Shown here: positions 46,433 through 56,756 of the stretch, in pieces
Layout of the letters: every line of letters starts with the position of its first letter
How positions within the stretch are numbered: the first letter of the stretch is position 1
Assembly (NCBI GenBank): GCA_022447685.1
Contig: JAKVAO010000003.1
Span: 13,537 to 77,536 of the forward strand
Reading direction: 5' to 3'
Source: Candidatus Caenarcanales bacterium
GTDB lineage: Bacteria > Cyanobacteriota > Vampirovibrionia > LMEP-6097
Length of the DNA: 64,000 bases
Translations under genes and position numbers: made by a program
The notes under the pieces: model-generated
Seen by the model: only the letters and a program-made list of their open reading frames with translations
What the model was told of the DNA's origin: nothing
The model's database searches: none

Positions 46433-49400
46433 CTAAACTTCAAGAACCTCTAGAATAGCCCTAATAGCTTCTAATTTCTGATCAACGTCCATATACTCAC
46501 TCTTAAGTAAAATATGTGACTGAGCATTCTTCATACCGCCAGCAGTTCCAGGCTTGAACATAGTCTTAGACTGAATAAACTGTGGAAGATTTTTCTGTGA
46601 ACGTAACCATTTCTGTAATCTGAGATTAGCGTATATCTTAACTTCACCAGCTTCTTCAATGATATTTGCGATATTTTTGGTATTTGCAAAGAGTTTGATT
46701 TTAGAAACTTCAATCAATGACTGAGCTTCAATTGGTAAGCGTCCAAATCTATCTGACCATTCAGCGACTATGCTATCAAGGTCTTTCTCATTATCAATAA
46801 GTGAAAGTCTCTTATATTCATTCATTCTCTGATGCTCATCGGTAATCCAAGTCTCTGGGAAGAATGCACTTACTTTGATATCAAGTGTACATGAATTCTC
46901 AATTTCTTCGATTGCAGATTTTTCACCTTTAACCTCAGCAATAGCATCACCAAGCATCTTGAAGTATAGACTAGCTCCAACAGCAACCATGTGACCGTGC
47001 TGCTCAGCACCAAAGACATTACCAACACCACGAATTTCCATGTCACGGAGTGCAACCTGGTAACCTGCACCTAGATTAGTTAACTCTTTGATGGCTTTAA
47101 GACGCTGCCTTGCTGTCTCAGACAAATCAGCAGCAGAATCATAGAGTAAATAAGCGTAAGCCTGTGTACTTGATCTGCCAACACGACCTCTTAACTGATA
47201 AAGCTGCGAAAGACCAAAGGTATTTGCCCTATTGATAACTATTGTATTTGCATCACTGATATCTAAACCTGTCTCAATGATAGTGGTACAAACAAGAACA
47301 TTAAACTCATTATTCACAAAAGCAAACATAGTATCTTCTAGCTCTTGTGGTTTCATCTGACCATGAGCGACCCTGACATTCGCCTCTGGAACCAGATCCA
47401 TAATACTATAAGCAATTTGTTGAATCGATTCGACTCTATTGTGAAGGAAAAAGACCTTACCACCTCTTTCAATTTCATGAAGAATAGCGTTGCGAATCAC
47501 TGATTGTTTGTACTCACCTACAAATGTTTTCACCGGCAATCTGTTAGTTGGTGCTGTTGCAATCAAGCTAATATCTTTAATTCCAGCAAGTGACATATGT
47601 AAAGTTCTTGGAATCGGGGTTGCAGACATAGATATAACATCCAAATCTTTTCTAAGTTCTTTTAGTTTCTCTTTATGACTAACACCAAAACGCTGCTCCT
47701 CATCAATAACAAGCAAACCTAATTCTTTAAACTGAATATCTTTCTGTAATAATCTATGAGTACCTATAACCAGGTCACATTCACCAGTTCGCAATAATTT
47801 GATAGTATCTTTCTGCTCTTTAGCTGACTTAAATCTAGATAGCAAACCCATTTTGATAGGGTAAGGTGCGTACCTATCTCTCATAACATTAAAATGCTGC
47901 TGGGCTAGAACAGTGGTAGGAACAAGAACTGCAACTTGCTTACCTTCCATGATAACTTTAAAAATAGCTCTGATAATAACTTCAGTCTTACCAAAACCTG
48001 CATCACCACAGATAAGCCTATCCATCAACTTCTGTGATTCCATATCAGATTTGACATTCATGATTGCCTTCAACTGATCTTCGGTTTCATCATAAGGAAA
48101 AGCATCTTCCATCTCCAGCTGCCAAGGCGTATCCATCTGATAGATATAACCTTGTTGCTTTGCTCTTCTAGCATATAAAGCAACTAAATCTTGAGCAACT
48201 TTCTTAACTGATTTTCTAACTCTAGTCTTGGTACGAGTCCACTCATTACCACCAAGTTTAGACAATTTAGGTTTAGCGTCACCTGCCAAATCAAATCTAG
48301 AAAGAAGGTTCACCTGATCTACTGGGATTAAAACTCTAGCTTCTCCAGCATACTCTAGTATTAAATATTCCTGTTTACCGATACCAGTAAGTTCAACCAG
48401 TTCAGTACCCTGATACATACCTAAACCATGCTTATAGTGAATAACAAAGTCACCTGCATTCAAGTCTGCAATGTCAGTATAGGCATTCTTACGTCTCTGC
48501 TGTTCTAATTCTTTCTCTTTTTCCTGCTTCTTGTTTTTCTGCCTAGCTACAGCCTGACGACTTCTCCCAAAAAGCTCTCTATCAGTAAGAATAACAAGAT
48601 CTAATTCAGGGATTTTACAACCTTCTTCAAGACCGTCTCTTTGGATAATAACCTGCTCTCTATCTATAGCTTCAAAATCATGATTAACAGTCAAGTAAAC
48701 ACAATTAATATCCCATTCTTTAAGAATCCCAGAGGCTCTTTGCGGCTGTTCACTAAAAATGATTACTCGTTTTTGTTCACGAAGACTTTGTTTGATATAA
48801 GCTACAAACTCTTCCACCTTACTTGCAAAACGCTCTGCTGGAAAAGTTCTAAGCTCAGTACTCAGATCATCACTAGAAGCATCAAGCTCCTCAACGACTT
48901 GTAAGTAAAGTCTTCTTTTATAAGATTTGATTTTCTGAACTATCTCTGAAGATTCAAGGAATAAGTCATTTTCAATCGGTAATAACTTACCAGTATTAAG
49001 CCCGTCTTTATACTGATTCTGAATTTTATTCTGCCAATCCTGGTTATGAATAAGTAGATCTTCCCATTCATCCAAAACTAATTGCAGGTTTTCAGCCTCA
49101 GGCAAGTATTCAAACAAAGTACTATAACCCTGTCCTAGATGAGATTTGTAATATTCAACACCTTCCCAATATAAAGTTTTATTCTCAGAACTCAGATTAT
49201 GAGAAAGAGACAGCTCCAAACCCTCACGAGTTTCTTCATCAAGCTTAGAACTATATTCTTTAACTAAATTAATCAACTTCTCTTCAAGTGCATCAGCATC
49301 ACTTCTAATAATGGAATACCTAGGGTGAATTTCAATGGAATCGAGCTTATCTATAGATCTCTGTGAACTTATAGAAAAAGTTCTAATACTATCTACACTC

Positions 49401-49987
49401 TCACCGAAAAACTCTATACGCGTAGCTTCGCCCTGCAAAGGATAAACATCTAAAATATCCCCTCTATGACTGAACTGACCACGATTTTCAACCATGAACT
49501 GCTGTGAATAACCAAGTTCAACAAGTTTTCTAGCTATATCTAAAGGTTCGTATTCATCATTAAGCTTAATCTTCAAACCAGATTCTTCAAGCAGTTTTCT
49601 TTGTATATAAAGTTGTGAAAATGCCTTGAATGTAATTACAGTAAGGCTTGGCTTATCTGATTGCCAAGTAGAAAAAATCTTCAATTGACTAGATGTAACT
49701 TGAACATCTGAGTTGATCTGATCATAAGGCGAAATTTCTTGACACAGAAAATTATGTACTTCTACATCCTCTCCAAGTAAATTCTTAATCTCACGATAGT
49801 AGGTCTGCGCCTCATGGTGATTATTTACAATATAAAGTAAATGTTTTTTCTGTTTCTTGAAGAGGTTTGCAATTACAAAACTCTTGGCAGAGTTGGTTAA
49901 ACCGTGAACTATTAATTCATTTTTGGCTGTGAGCCTTTGGTAAATTGAATTAAAATTATTATCTTTGGAAATTAAATCTAAAAGCAA
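46433..49987 (-). CDS. mfd: Transcription-repair coupling factor Mfd
   Basis: An 1184-residue DNA translocase that removes stalled RNA polymerase and recruits UvrA. The N-terminal UvrB-like domain contains GQFSHRGDILDVYPL and RIEFFGESVDSIR. The RNA-polymerase-interacting domain has DFVIHYKHGLGMYQG. The helicase core follows with Walker A GDAGFGKTEV, Walker B DEEQRFGV, SATPIPRT, and TTIIETGLDISDANT with QLRGRVGRSS. A C-terminal TRCF domain ends the protein. Full length. The start is TTG at 49987, with AGGTG about nine bases upstream. It lies 16 bases after the RNase J-like gene and is probably co-transcribed with it. Confidence 0.96.
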   Translation of the reverse strand: MLLDLISKDNNFNSIYQRLTAKNELIVHGLTNSAKSFVIANLFKKQKKHLLYIVNNHHEAQTYYREIKNLLGEDVEVHNFLCQEISPYDQINSDVQVTSSQLKIFSTWQSDKPSLTVITFKAFSQLYIQRKLLEESGLKIKLNDEYEPLDIARKLVELGYSQQFMVENRGQFSHRGDILDVYPLQGEATRIEFFGESVDSIRTFSISSQRSIDKLDSIEIHPRYSIIRSDADALEEKLINLVKEYSSKLDEETREGLELSLSHNLSSENKTLYWEGVEYYKSHLGQGYSTLFEYLPEAENLQLVLDEWEDLLIHNQDWQNKIQNQYKDGLNTGKLLPIENDLFLESSEIVQKIKSYKRRLYLQVVEELDASSDDLSTELRTFPAERFASKVEEFVAYIKQSLREQKRVIIFSEQPQRASGILKEWDINCVYLTVNHDFEAIDREQVIIQRDGLEEGCKIPELDLVILTDRELFGRSRQAVARQKNKKQEKEKELEQQRRKNAYTDIADLNAGDFVIHYKHGLGMYQGTELVELTGIGKQEYLILEYAGEARVLIPVDQVNLLSRFDLAGDAKPKLSKLGGNEWTRTKTRVRKSVKKVAQDLVALYARRAKQQGYIYQMDTPWQLEMEDAFPYDETEDQLKAIMNVKSDMESQKLMDRLICGDAGFGKTEVIIRAIFKVIMEGKQVAVLVPTTVLAQQHFNVMRDRYAPYPIKMGLLSRFKSAKEQKDTIKLLRTGECDLVIGTHRLLQKDIQFKELGLLVIDEEQRFGVSHKEKLKELRKDLDVISMSATPIPRTLHMSLAGIKDISLIATAPTNRLPVKTFVGEYKQSVIRNAILHEIERGGKVFFLHNRVESIQQIAYSIMDLVPEANVRVAHGQMKPQELEDTMFAFVNNEFNVLVCTTIIETGLDISDANTIVINRANTFGLSQLYQLRGRVGRSSTQAYAYLLYDSAADLSETARQRLKAIKELTNLGAGYQVALRDMEIRGVGNVFGAEQHGHMVAVGASLYFKMLGDAIAEVKGEKSAIEEIENSCTLDIKVSAFFPETWITDEHQRMNEYKRLSLIDNEKDLDSIVAEWSDRFGRLPIEAQSLIEVSKIKLFANTKNIANIIEEAGEVKIYANLRLQKWLRSQKNLPQFIQSKTMFKPGTAGGMKNAQSHILLKSEYMDVDQKLEAIRAILEVLEV

Positions 49988-50003
49988 CTAAACTTCACCT
50001 ATA

Positions 50004-51737
50004 TTATATTTGACTTGCATGAACTATTAGTTCAGGTCTTTTACCTATTTGTTGTTTGATAACCTTCTCCATATGAGATCTTACGACACTCTCACACTCT
50101 TGGATAGTAGCTTCAGGCTTACCAGAATACAGAGCATCGACAGCGTCTACTATAGGTTGAGTATTGAACATACAGAAAGCTTTCCACTCTTTATTCTTCG
50201 AGAAAGTACAAGCTTTAGCAGAGAAAACAGGGCCAGCGACTATTTTTTTGTTTTTGTTGATAGATAAACTAATTATCACAACACCTTCACGTGACATCAA
50301 ATCACGAGACTTAACCAAATGCTCTTCAAGCTCGTAATGATCCATCATACTGTAAAGAATTTCTTCGTATTTAAGCTGCTCAACAACACGAACTACATCA
50401 TTGTCAGCAAGCTCAATTACATCTGCATTATCAAGAATAAGAATTGAGCCTGGGTCAAAACCTGTTTCTACAGCTAGCTTCGCGTGCTTCACCAAATGCC
50501 TAGTCTCACCTAAAGCAGGTAAAAAGTACTTAGGGCGAGTTAAGTTAAACATAAACTTCAGCTCCTCAGTCAAAGCATTAGATTCAACATTCACTCCAGC
50601 ATTGCGACCACCGATAATCTTCACTGATCTTAAGAAACATTGGTCAGAAATCTGAGCCATAATCCTAACAGTTCCAGGAGGCAAATCAGCACTATTAACA
50701 AGTACATCACCTTCTTTCAAATTCAATTCAAGACTCTTATCAAAAGCAATAAGTTCTAAACTTTCAAGAGCAAGATCCTCTGGAGCACCAGTCAGAATCA
50801 ACAATTCAGAGTCCGCATGATCTTTAGCTTCTTGAAGATTAATAATCATATCGTCATTAATCCCTTCAGCACCAATCCTAGTAAGTGCTGCAACAATCTT
50901 ACGCATATTCCTGTGGACAAGAACCAGCTTACGATTGAATTCCTTAGCTAAAGCAAAAAGGTTTTTGATACGAACCACATTGGAATCGTAAGTATTAACT
51001 ATGATTCTATTATCAGGATTAGCTTTGAAAATATTTCTAAAGCTTGGAAGAATATCAAGCTCTGACTTAGAGTAGCCTTGTGTTTCAATATTAGTAGAAT
51101 CACCAATATATAAATCAACAACTTTTGCAAACTCCGCTTTAGTAGTAAGCTTAGACAAAATACCAGCAACATCAGTCTTGTTGCCATCTGTAGGAGTTTG
51201 GTCAATTTTGAAGCTACCAGAGTAGAATACTTTCTTGCCAAAAGCCTCAATTAAAAAAGCATAGTTAGCACCAGTGTGACTAGTAATATAATATGAAGTA
51301 ACCAAGAAAGGATCTAAGTCAATCTCCTGCCTAGTTTCAAGTGGATGCCATTTTATTTTTTGAACAGTTTTAGCATCAAGTTCAGGCTTAATAACTTCAA
51401 GAGTTAAAGCTGAACCATAAATATTTTCAATCTCCAGATTACAAATCACTTGGTGAGCTGCTCCAGCGTGACGATCATGTGGTGAACTCAAGAATAATGC
51501 TTTAATCTGTGATTTGCGTTCATTCAAAAAACGATAATCAGCCATAGCATAATCAATACCTGGTTCTTCATGACCAAAGTATTTGAGCCCTGCATCCACA
51601 ATTATGTACTCAGATTTACTCGCGTCTTCAGCGTCATATGACTCAAATACGTACATGTTCTTACCCAGTTCATGTAGCCCTCCAAGTACATATAACCTTA
51701 AAACTCGATCTTTACTTTTAGCTTGCTTCGTTCCCAT
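50004..51737 (-). CDS. RNase J homologue lacking most catalytic residues
   Basis: A 577-residue protein collinear with RNase J along its whole length (LGGLHELGKNMYV at the start, GDSTNIETQGYSKSE, EELKFMFNLTRPKYFLPALG, and a REGVVIISLSINKNKKIVAGP C-terminal domain). RNase J is a zinc beta-CASP exo/endoribonuclease. Here the HxHxDH metal motif is SPHDRH (S85, H87, R89, H90), the TGDFK aspartate is S175 (SGSFKID), the TGSQGE motif is TGAPED, the SGHA histidine region reads VESNA, and the HGEYR histidine is L409 (ALGETR). Only scattered ligands such as H87, H90 and H154 survive. It is probably a non-catalytic partner or RNA-binding scaffold, not an active nuclease. The gene is intact and sits between mfd and an aminotransferase. 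Confidence 0.88.
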   Translation of the reverse strand: MGTKQAKSKDRVLRLYVLGGLHELGKNMYVFESYDAEDASKSEYIIVDAGLKYFGHEEPGIDYAMADYRFLNERKSQIKALFLSSPHDRHAGAAHQVICNLEIENIYGSALTLEVIKPELDAKTVQKIKWHPLETRQEIDLDPFLVTSYYITSHTGANYAFLIEAFGKKVFYSGSFKIDQTPTDGNKTDVAGILSKLTTKAEFAKVVDLYIGDSTNIETQGYSKSELDILPSFRNIFKANPDNRIIVNTYDSNVVRIKNLFALAKEFNRKLVLVHRNMRKIVAALTRIGAEGINDDMIINLQEAKDHADSELLILTGAPEDLALESLELIAFDKSLELNLKEGDVLVNSADLPPGTVRIMAQISDQCFLRSVKIIGGRNAGVNVESNALTEELKFMFNLTRPKYFLPALGETRHLVKHAKLAVETGFDPGSILILDNADVIELADNDVVRVVEQLKYEEILYSMMDHYELEEHLVKSRDLMSREGVVIISLSINKNKKIVAGPVFSAKACTFSKNKEWKAFCMFNTQPIVDAVDALYSGKPEATIQECESVVRSHMEKVIKQQIGKRPELIVHASQI

Positions 51738-51746
51738 TATTAATCC

Positions 51747-52913
51747 CTAAATAGCGCAGAGTTGCTTCTCTTCAAGTGCCTTATGATATGCAGCGAGTGT
51801 TGCCCCTGCTTCACATTTGTGCCCTAATTTGATCATTACTGACTCAAGAGCAGATAAACCTGTAAGTATGTCACGATCAGCAACAAAACCAAGGTGTCCC
51901 ATTCTGAAAATCTTATCTTTCAGCTCTTTTTGACCATTAGCAACTATCATATTCCAATCTTTCTTAAAAGCAGCCCTAATATCTGGAACCGCAATTCCCT
52001 CAGGTGGATAAATAGCAGTAATAGCAGAAGAAGCACTAGAATCATCAGTTAGTAACTTAAGCCCCAAAGCTCTAATTCCAGCTCTTAGCGTATCTCTCAA
52101 ACGTACATGCCTACTAGTAATATTATCGATACCTTCATCACACATTATAGTCAAAGCCTTCTCCAAAGCAACGATTAAGTTTACATTAGGAGTCCACGGC
52201 GTAGTATCATTCGCTAAAGCTTTCTTAGCCTGATTCCAACAGAAATAGTAATTAGGCGTTTTACACTCAGCTTTAGCTGCATAAGCCTTCTCTGAAACAT
52301 AAATAAAGCTAAGTCCAGGAGGAATCATAAAACCTTTCTGTGAGCCAGAAACCAAAACATCAATTCCCAGTTCATCACAATTAAGTGGCATACAAGCAAG
52401 ACTAGTGACTGCATCCATCATCACCAAAGCACCAGTTTCCTTGATCATAGGAATTAACTTCTCTATAGGGTTTGCTGTACCAGTCGAAGTCTCTGAGTGT
52501 GTCAGAGTAACAGCCTTCAGCTCACCTTCTTTATATTGACTAAGCTTCTCTTTAACTTGTTCAGGACTGATAGCCTCACCAGGATTCACTTTAATCTCAG
52601 TAACATCAGCGCCGTATAACTTAGCAATGTCTGCAAATCTTTGACCAAATACGCCAATCACCAAAGATAGAACCTTGTCTCCAGGGTTGATAGTATTAGC
52701 AATACCAGCCTCCATAGCACCAGTACCACTAGCGGTATAAATAAAAACATCATTTTTGGTTTTAGCTATTTCTTGAAGCTTTGCGTTCGCCGAGCAGAAA
52801 ATGTCAGAAAATTCCTTGGATCTATGTCCAATAGGATGCTTAGCTAGTGCGTGTAAAACAGACTCAGGAACAGGAGTAGGTCCAGGTATCATTAAGAAGT
52901 CTTTTTCTTTCAT
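51747..52913 (-). CDS. Class V aminotransferase, alanine-glyoxylate / serine-pyruvate type
   Basis: A 388-residue PLP enzyme. It starts with MIPGPTPVPESVL and has IGHRSKEFSDIF, both typical of alanine-glyoxylate aminotransferases. LTHSETSTGTANPIEKL and MMDAVTSLACMPLN contain PLP-contacting residues, and the Schiff-base lysine lies in VSGSQKGFMIPPGLSF. Likely reactions are amino transfer between alanine or serine and glyoxylate or a keto acid; cyanobacterial relatives are also annotated this way. A TATAAT box (52922-52927 on the minus strand) ends eight bases before the ATG. It is the first gene of the run aminotransferase, RNase J-like, mfd. Confidence 0.9.
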   Translation of the reverse strand: MKEKDFLMIPGPTPVPESVLHALAKHPIGHRSKEFSDIFCSANAKLQEIAKTKNDVFIYTASGTGAMEAGIANTINPGDKVLSLVIGVFGQRFADIAKLYGADVTEIKVNPGEAISPEQVKEKLSQYKEGELKAVTLTHSETSTGTANPIEKLIPMIKETGALVMMDAVTSLACMPLNCDELGIDVLVSGSQKGFMIPPGLSFIYVSEKAYAAKAECKTPNYYFCWNQAKKALANDTTPWTPNVNLIVALEKALTIMCDEGIDNITSRHVRLRDTLRAGIRALGLKLLTDDSSASSAITAIYPPEGIAVPDIRAAFKKDWNMIVANGQKELKDKIFRMGHLGFVADRDILTGLSALESVMIKLGHKCEAGATLAAYHKALEEKQLCAI

Positions 52914-53088
52914 AAACTTCTATTATAGCTTATAAAGCAAATATTCTCGCGATTGCTCTGCTCAAAGATAAGAACGTTCCCTTACTTTTGTACGACAGGC
53001 TCTGAGTGAAATGAAAATAAGAGAATCTGAAAATAAAATTAACAGCTTCCATAACGATACTGAAAGATTCTTAGTAAAATGATTCTTT

Positions 53089-54012
53089 ATGCAATCATCC
53101 GCATCTATAAATCTCAGTAAAGAATTATCAATAAGAATAGCCGACCCGAGAATCATATTGAATGAACTTTTTGGTTACCTCTCTTTCAGCATGGGTTTAA
53201 TCACAGCTTTGCTTGTTCTTGTCGGTGCTGAAGAAATTTATCAAATCGCAAACCAGATCTTACTCTTTTCCTGTGCTGCACAAAATATTCCGCTACTTAT
53301 GGTATACATTCCTCAATATAGACTCTTTCTTACTTGTGGAATCCTGGGGATTATAATCACCAATTACTTTGCGACGAACCCTATTGGAAATTCTTTCAGG
53401 GAAGGACTTTTCGTTGGCATGATCAAAGTTGACTATAGCTACGAAGCATTGGTGCGCTACCACACAGAGACATATAAATCAGAGCGCATACTATTAAGAG
53501 GAAAGCGCTTCTTCATCAATTTAGGCAAATATATCAAAACTGTAATCACTGAAATGGTTATTCGCTCTGGAGAAATGATACAAAAACTCATGAAAGGCGA
53601 GTGGAATAGATTTATCGATGATGCGATTAGATCTCAATTCTTCTCAAGCTTACTAAGAATCATTAGTGCAACTCCATTATTTATCATCGCTGGCTTTGAG
53701 CTTGCTGCCATGAATGAATTCTACGACAAGACAGAACTTTATATTTCAACAGCAGCATTATGGACCACAATTTCAGTAAGAGCTTTAGCTTTCTCAAGTT
53801 TTATTGATGGCTTATCAAAAGTAGCCTTTGGCTTTATGAGAGAGAGTTTCATGATGAAACTTGGCGGTATAGTTTTTGCTTTTGCGCAGCTTTATCTTAT
53901 GTTTACAGGTGAGGAAAGCTTGAAGTTAGTTATTCCTCTGTCACTAGCTGGATTAGCAGCCTATCCTATAGTGGAAGGTGAAAGACTTAGAAAGCTTGCT
54001 TTAACTGTTTAA
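53089..54012 (+). CDS. Hypothetical multispan membrane protein
   Basis: A 307-residue protein without a family I know. Hydrophobic segments are at about 30-48, 55-75, 78-95, 190-210, 225-245, 258-275 and 278-295, separated by a central polar domain (about 100-185) that is rich in basic residues and probably cytoplasmic. There is no signal peptide, and no catalytic or metal motif is apparent. A TAAAAT box at 53075-53080 ends eight bases before the ATG, the short-leader arrangement seen elsewhere. It stands alone between divergent and decayed genes. Confidence 0.75.
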   Translation: MQSSASINLSKELSIRIADPRIILNELFGYLSFSMGLITALLVLVGAEEIYQIANQILLFSCAAQNIPLLMVYIPQYRLFLTCGILGIIITNYFATNPIGNSFREGLFVGMIKVDYSYEALVRYHTETYKSERILLRGKRFFINLGKYIKTVITEMVIRSGEMIQKLMKGEWNRFIDDAIRSQFFSSLLRIISATPLFIIAGFELAAMNEFYDKTELYISTAALWTTISVRALAFSSFIDGLSKVAFGFMRESFMMKLGGIVFAFAQLYLMFTGEESLKLVIPLSLAGLAAYPIVEGERLRKLALTV

Positions 54013-54117
54013 ACCTAGAAAGAAGTATTTCAAAATCCTAATAATTTAGCAAATTCAAAAATACCCAGAAAATAAATTTACTAAAAACAAAATCTATAGA
54101 AAATTAATTTTAATAGA

Positions 54118-55194
54118 GTGGAATTTCAAAGAAATATCAACAAAAAAATAGAATTACACTTGGATTCACCAGAGAGTCTCCTATTATTAGGAGGAAGAAG
54201 AGTAGGTAAAACTACTATACTTAGGCAGATTCAAGCTAAGCTAGAATTAAAGAATAAAGCCAATTTTTTCCTAAACCTTGAAGACCCAGATTACCTTAAG
54301 TTACTTAATGAATCGCCTAAAAACCTACTTAAAATTATTAGTCCAAATCTAAGAAAACTCAACTATGTTTTCATTGATGAAGTGCAATACTTGAAAAACC
54401 CCAGTAACTTCCTGAAATACTTCTATGATGAATATTCAGGCAAAATCAAACTAATAGTTGCTGGATCCTCAGCCTTCTATATTGACCAGAAATTCACAGA
54501 TTCACTTGCTGGAAGAAAAAAATATTTTATATTCGACCACTCGATTTTAAAGAGTTTCTAGTTTTCAAACGAGAAAACAAACTTGCAAGAACAAAGCTCC
54601 AAGAACTATCTCTAAAAGAATTTGAAAGTATCAGTAAGCATTACCAGGAATATATGACTTTTGGCGCTTACCCTAGAGTGGTTCTTGCTAAAAGCCGCTA
54701 AGAAAAAGAAGATATACTTCGAGAACTAGCTTACTCCTATACCAAAAAAGACATGTATGAATCTGGAGTTCGCGATGACATCATATTCCTCTCACTATTT
54801 AAGCTACTATCCTCTCAGACTAGCAATCTCATAAATTCTTCTGTACTTGCAAAATGCCTTGGAACTTCTAAGACCAGCATAGACAACTACTTATACATAT
54901 TACAAAAATCCTTTCATATTAATCTAGTAAACCCTTTTTCTCCCAAAAAAGAAAAGAAATCAGCAAAATGCCAAAAATAATGATAGTGAAGTTAACTTTA
55001 TTATCAAGTCTAGAAGAGCAATTGAAGTGAAAAATAGCATTAGATCTTTTAAAAAATCTAAATACAAAAACTTCATAGAGAATTACCCTGACATAAAATT
55101 TGAAATTGCAACAATAGACTATAACGAGAATTCAAAAGAAGTCAATTCAAAACAACTAGAAAAACTTGAAATAAATAATGTTTGGGAATTGTAA
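54118..55194 (+). pseudogene. Decayed AAA_14/DUF4143 ATPase
   Basis: The remains of a typical ATP-binding protein of the AAA_14 plus DUF4143 type. The N-terminal part (GTG start at 54118) has Walker A GGRRVGKTT and Walker B YVFIDEVQYL and IVAGSSAF, then loses frame near 54538. The -1 frame goes on as PLDFKEFLVFKRENK and YMTFGAYPRVVLAKSR, meets an in-frame TAA at 54699, and resumes as EKEDILRELAYSYTKKDMYE to about 54960. There another shift and an internal loss of roughly a hundred residues join SKMPK to NDSEVNFIIKSRRAIEVKNS, the C-terminal nuclease-fold-like part, ending at 55194. The multiple independent lesions make it a true pseudogene. Confidence 0.85.
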
Positions 55195-55196
55195 AA

Positions 55197-56747
55197 CTAG
55201 ATACTTAGAATATAGTTAAGCAAAGTTCTAACCGGAATACCAGAAGCACCTTTAGGTGACCAGTCACTAGCATCGTCTAACCAACAAGGACCAGCGATAT
55301 CAATGTGTAACCAAGGTATAGCTTTATCACCTTTAGTTTGCTTGCCAACAAACTCTTGGATAAATAAGCCACCATTCTGAGCGCCCGCTTGACCTCCAGA
55401 ACCAGCATTGATCAAATCAGCGATAGTAGATTTAAGTTTTTCTTTGTACTCATCATACAACGGTAATTGCCACATATTCTCACCTTGCTTATCTGCAACA
55501 GCTTTGACACGATCAAGAAGATCTTGATTATTAGTCATAATTCCAGCACAAGTGTTTCCTAGAGCTACCATACAAGCACCAGTAAGAGTTGCGATATCGA
55601 TGATCTCATCTGGGTTCTTCTTAGATACATAAGCTACAGCATCAGCTAAAGTCAAACGTCCTTCAGCATCAGTATTATTAACCTCAATAGTCTTGCCGTT
55701 CATAGCAGTAATAACATCACCTGGCTTATAAGCAGAGGCGCTAGGCATATTTTCAGTAGCAGCAATAATTCCTGTAACCTGGATATTAGCTGGTTGCAAT
55801 TTAACAATTGCATTCATTAGACCGATAGTTGCAGCAGAACCAGACATGTCTTCTTTCATCATCTCCATTGCTTTTGATGGCTTAAGACTTAGACCACCAC
55901 TATCGAAAGTCACTCCCTTACCTACAATAGCAATATGTTTTTTGATCTTGCCTTTAGGCTTATAAGTCATTTCGATAAACTTAGGAGGCTGACCGCCAGC
56001 TTGAGCTACAGCAAGATAAGCTCCCATACCGAGTTTCTCACACTGCGCTTTTTCCATAACTTTTACAGTAAAATTAGTTCCCTTAATCTTCTTCGCTTCT
56101 TTAGCAAGATAAGTAGGATTCACCACACAAGCTGGCTCCCAGACTAAATCTCTTGCTTTGTTAACAGAAGCAATAATAACTTCTGATTTGGCTATAGCAT
56201 CTTTTTCTTTCGCAGTAACGGAACTACTCAAAACAGTTACTTGAGTTAATTGCTTTTTATCATCTTTATCGTCATCAGATTTATACTTAGTAAACTCATA
56301 GTTCACCAGACCTAAGGTCTCAACTAGAAGAGCAATGTCACCAAAACTATTTACAGCCAGGCTAGATACTTTCTCGCTTTTAGCTTTTCTCAAAATACTT
56401 GCAGCAACTTTTCTTTCAGCTTTTTTATCAAAATCTTTTTCTTCACCCAGTCCCACTAGAATTAATTTTTTAATAGGACCTAAAGCAAAAGCCGCTCTTT
56501 CTGAACCACTGAGGCGAAGGCTTACAGTTTCACCGGTTTTAAATTTGAAATTCTCATCGTTAACTAAATCATTAATTACGCCACCAAGCAACTCATCAAA
56601 ACTAGCAACAAGACCACTTAACTTTTTCTTCTTGCTGTCAGCTAATTGGTGACTAGCAACTACTAAAGCTTCAGACTTCAATTGGGAAGCTTTACTCAGA
56701 TTTCCAAAACTCTTTTCAAGATCTAACTTCTTAAGGGTAAATTTCAT
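55197..56747 (-). CDS. pepA: Leucyl aminopeptidase (M17)
   Basis: A 516-residue M17 aminopeptidase that removes N-terminal residues from peptides. The C-terminal catalytic domain contains GKGVTFDSGGLSLKPS, KEDMSGSAATIG and the family signature NTDAEGRLTLADA with metal ligands and the catalytic Arg; TGACMVALG follows. Two internal lysine and aspartate ligands are in place. The N-terminal domain is divergent and Lys-rich, as usual. A TATAAT box (56756-56761 on the minus strand), which overlaps the end of the upstream glycosyltransferase gene, ends eight bases before the ATG. Enzyme activity is expected. Confidence 0.95.
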   Translation of the reverse strand: MKFTLKKLDLEKSFGNLSKASQLKSEALVVASHQLADSKKKKLSGLVASFDELLGGVINDLVNDENFKFKTGETVSLRLSGSERAAFALGPIKKLILVGLGEEKDFDKKAERKVAASILRKAKSEKVSSLAVNSFGDIALLVETLGLVNYEFTKYKSDDDKDDKKQLTQVTVLSSSVTAKEKDAIAKSEVIIASVNKARDLVWEPACVVNPTYLAKEAKKIKGTNFTVKVMEKAQCEKLGMGAYLAVAQAGGQPPKFIEMTYKPKGKIKKHIAIVGKGVTFDSGGLSLKPSKAMEMMKEDMSGSAATIGLMNAIVKLQPANIQVTGIIAATENMPSASAYKPGDVITAMNGKTIEVNNTDAEGRLTLADAVAYVSKKNPDEIIDIATLTGACMVALGNTCAGIMTNNQDLLDRVKAVADKQGENMWQLPLYDEYKEKLKSTIADLINAGSGGQAGAQNGGLFIQEFVGKQTKGDKAIPWLHIDIAGPCWLDDASDWSPKGASGIPVRTLLNYILSI

Positions 56748-56756
56748 ATACTCAAA

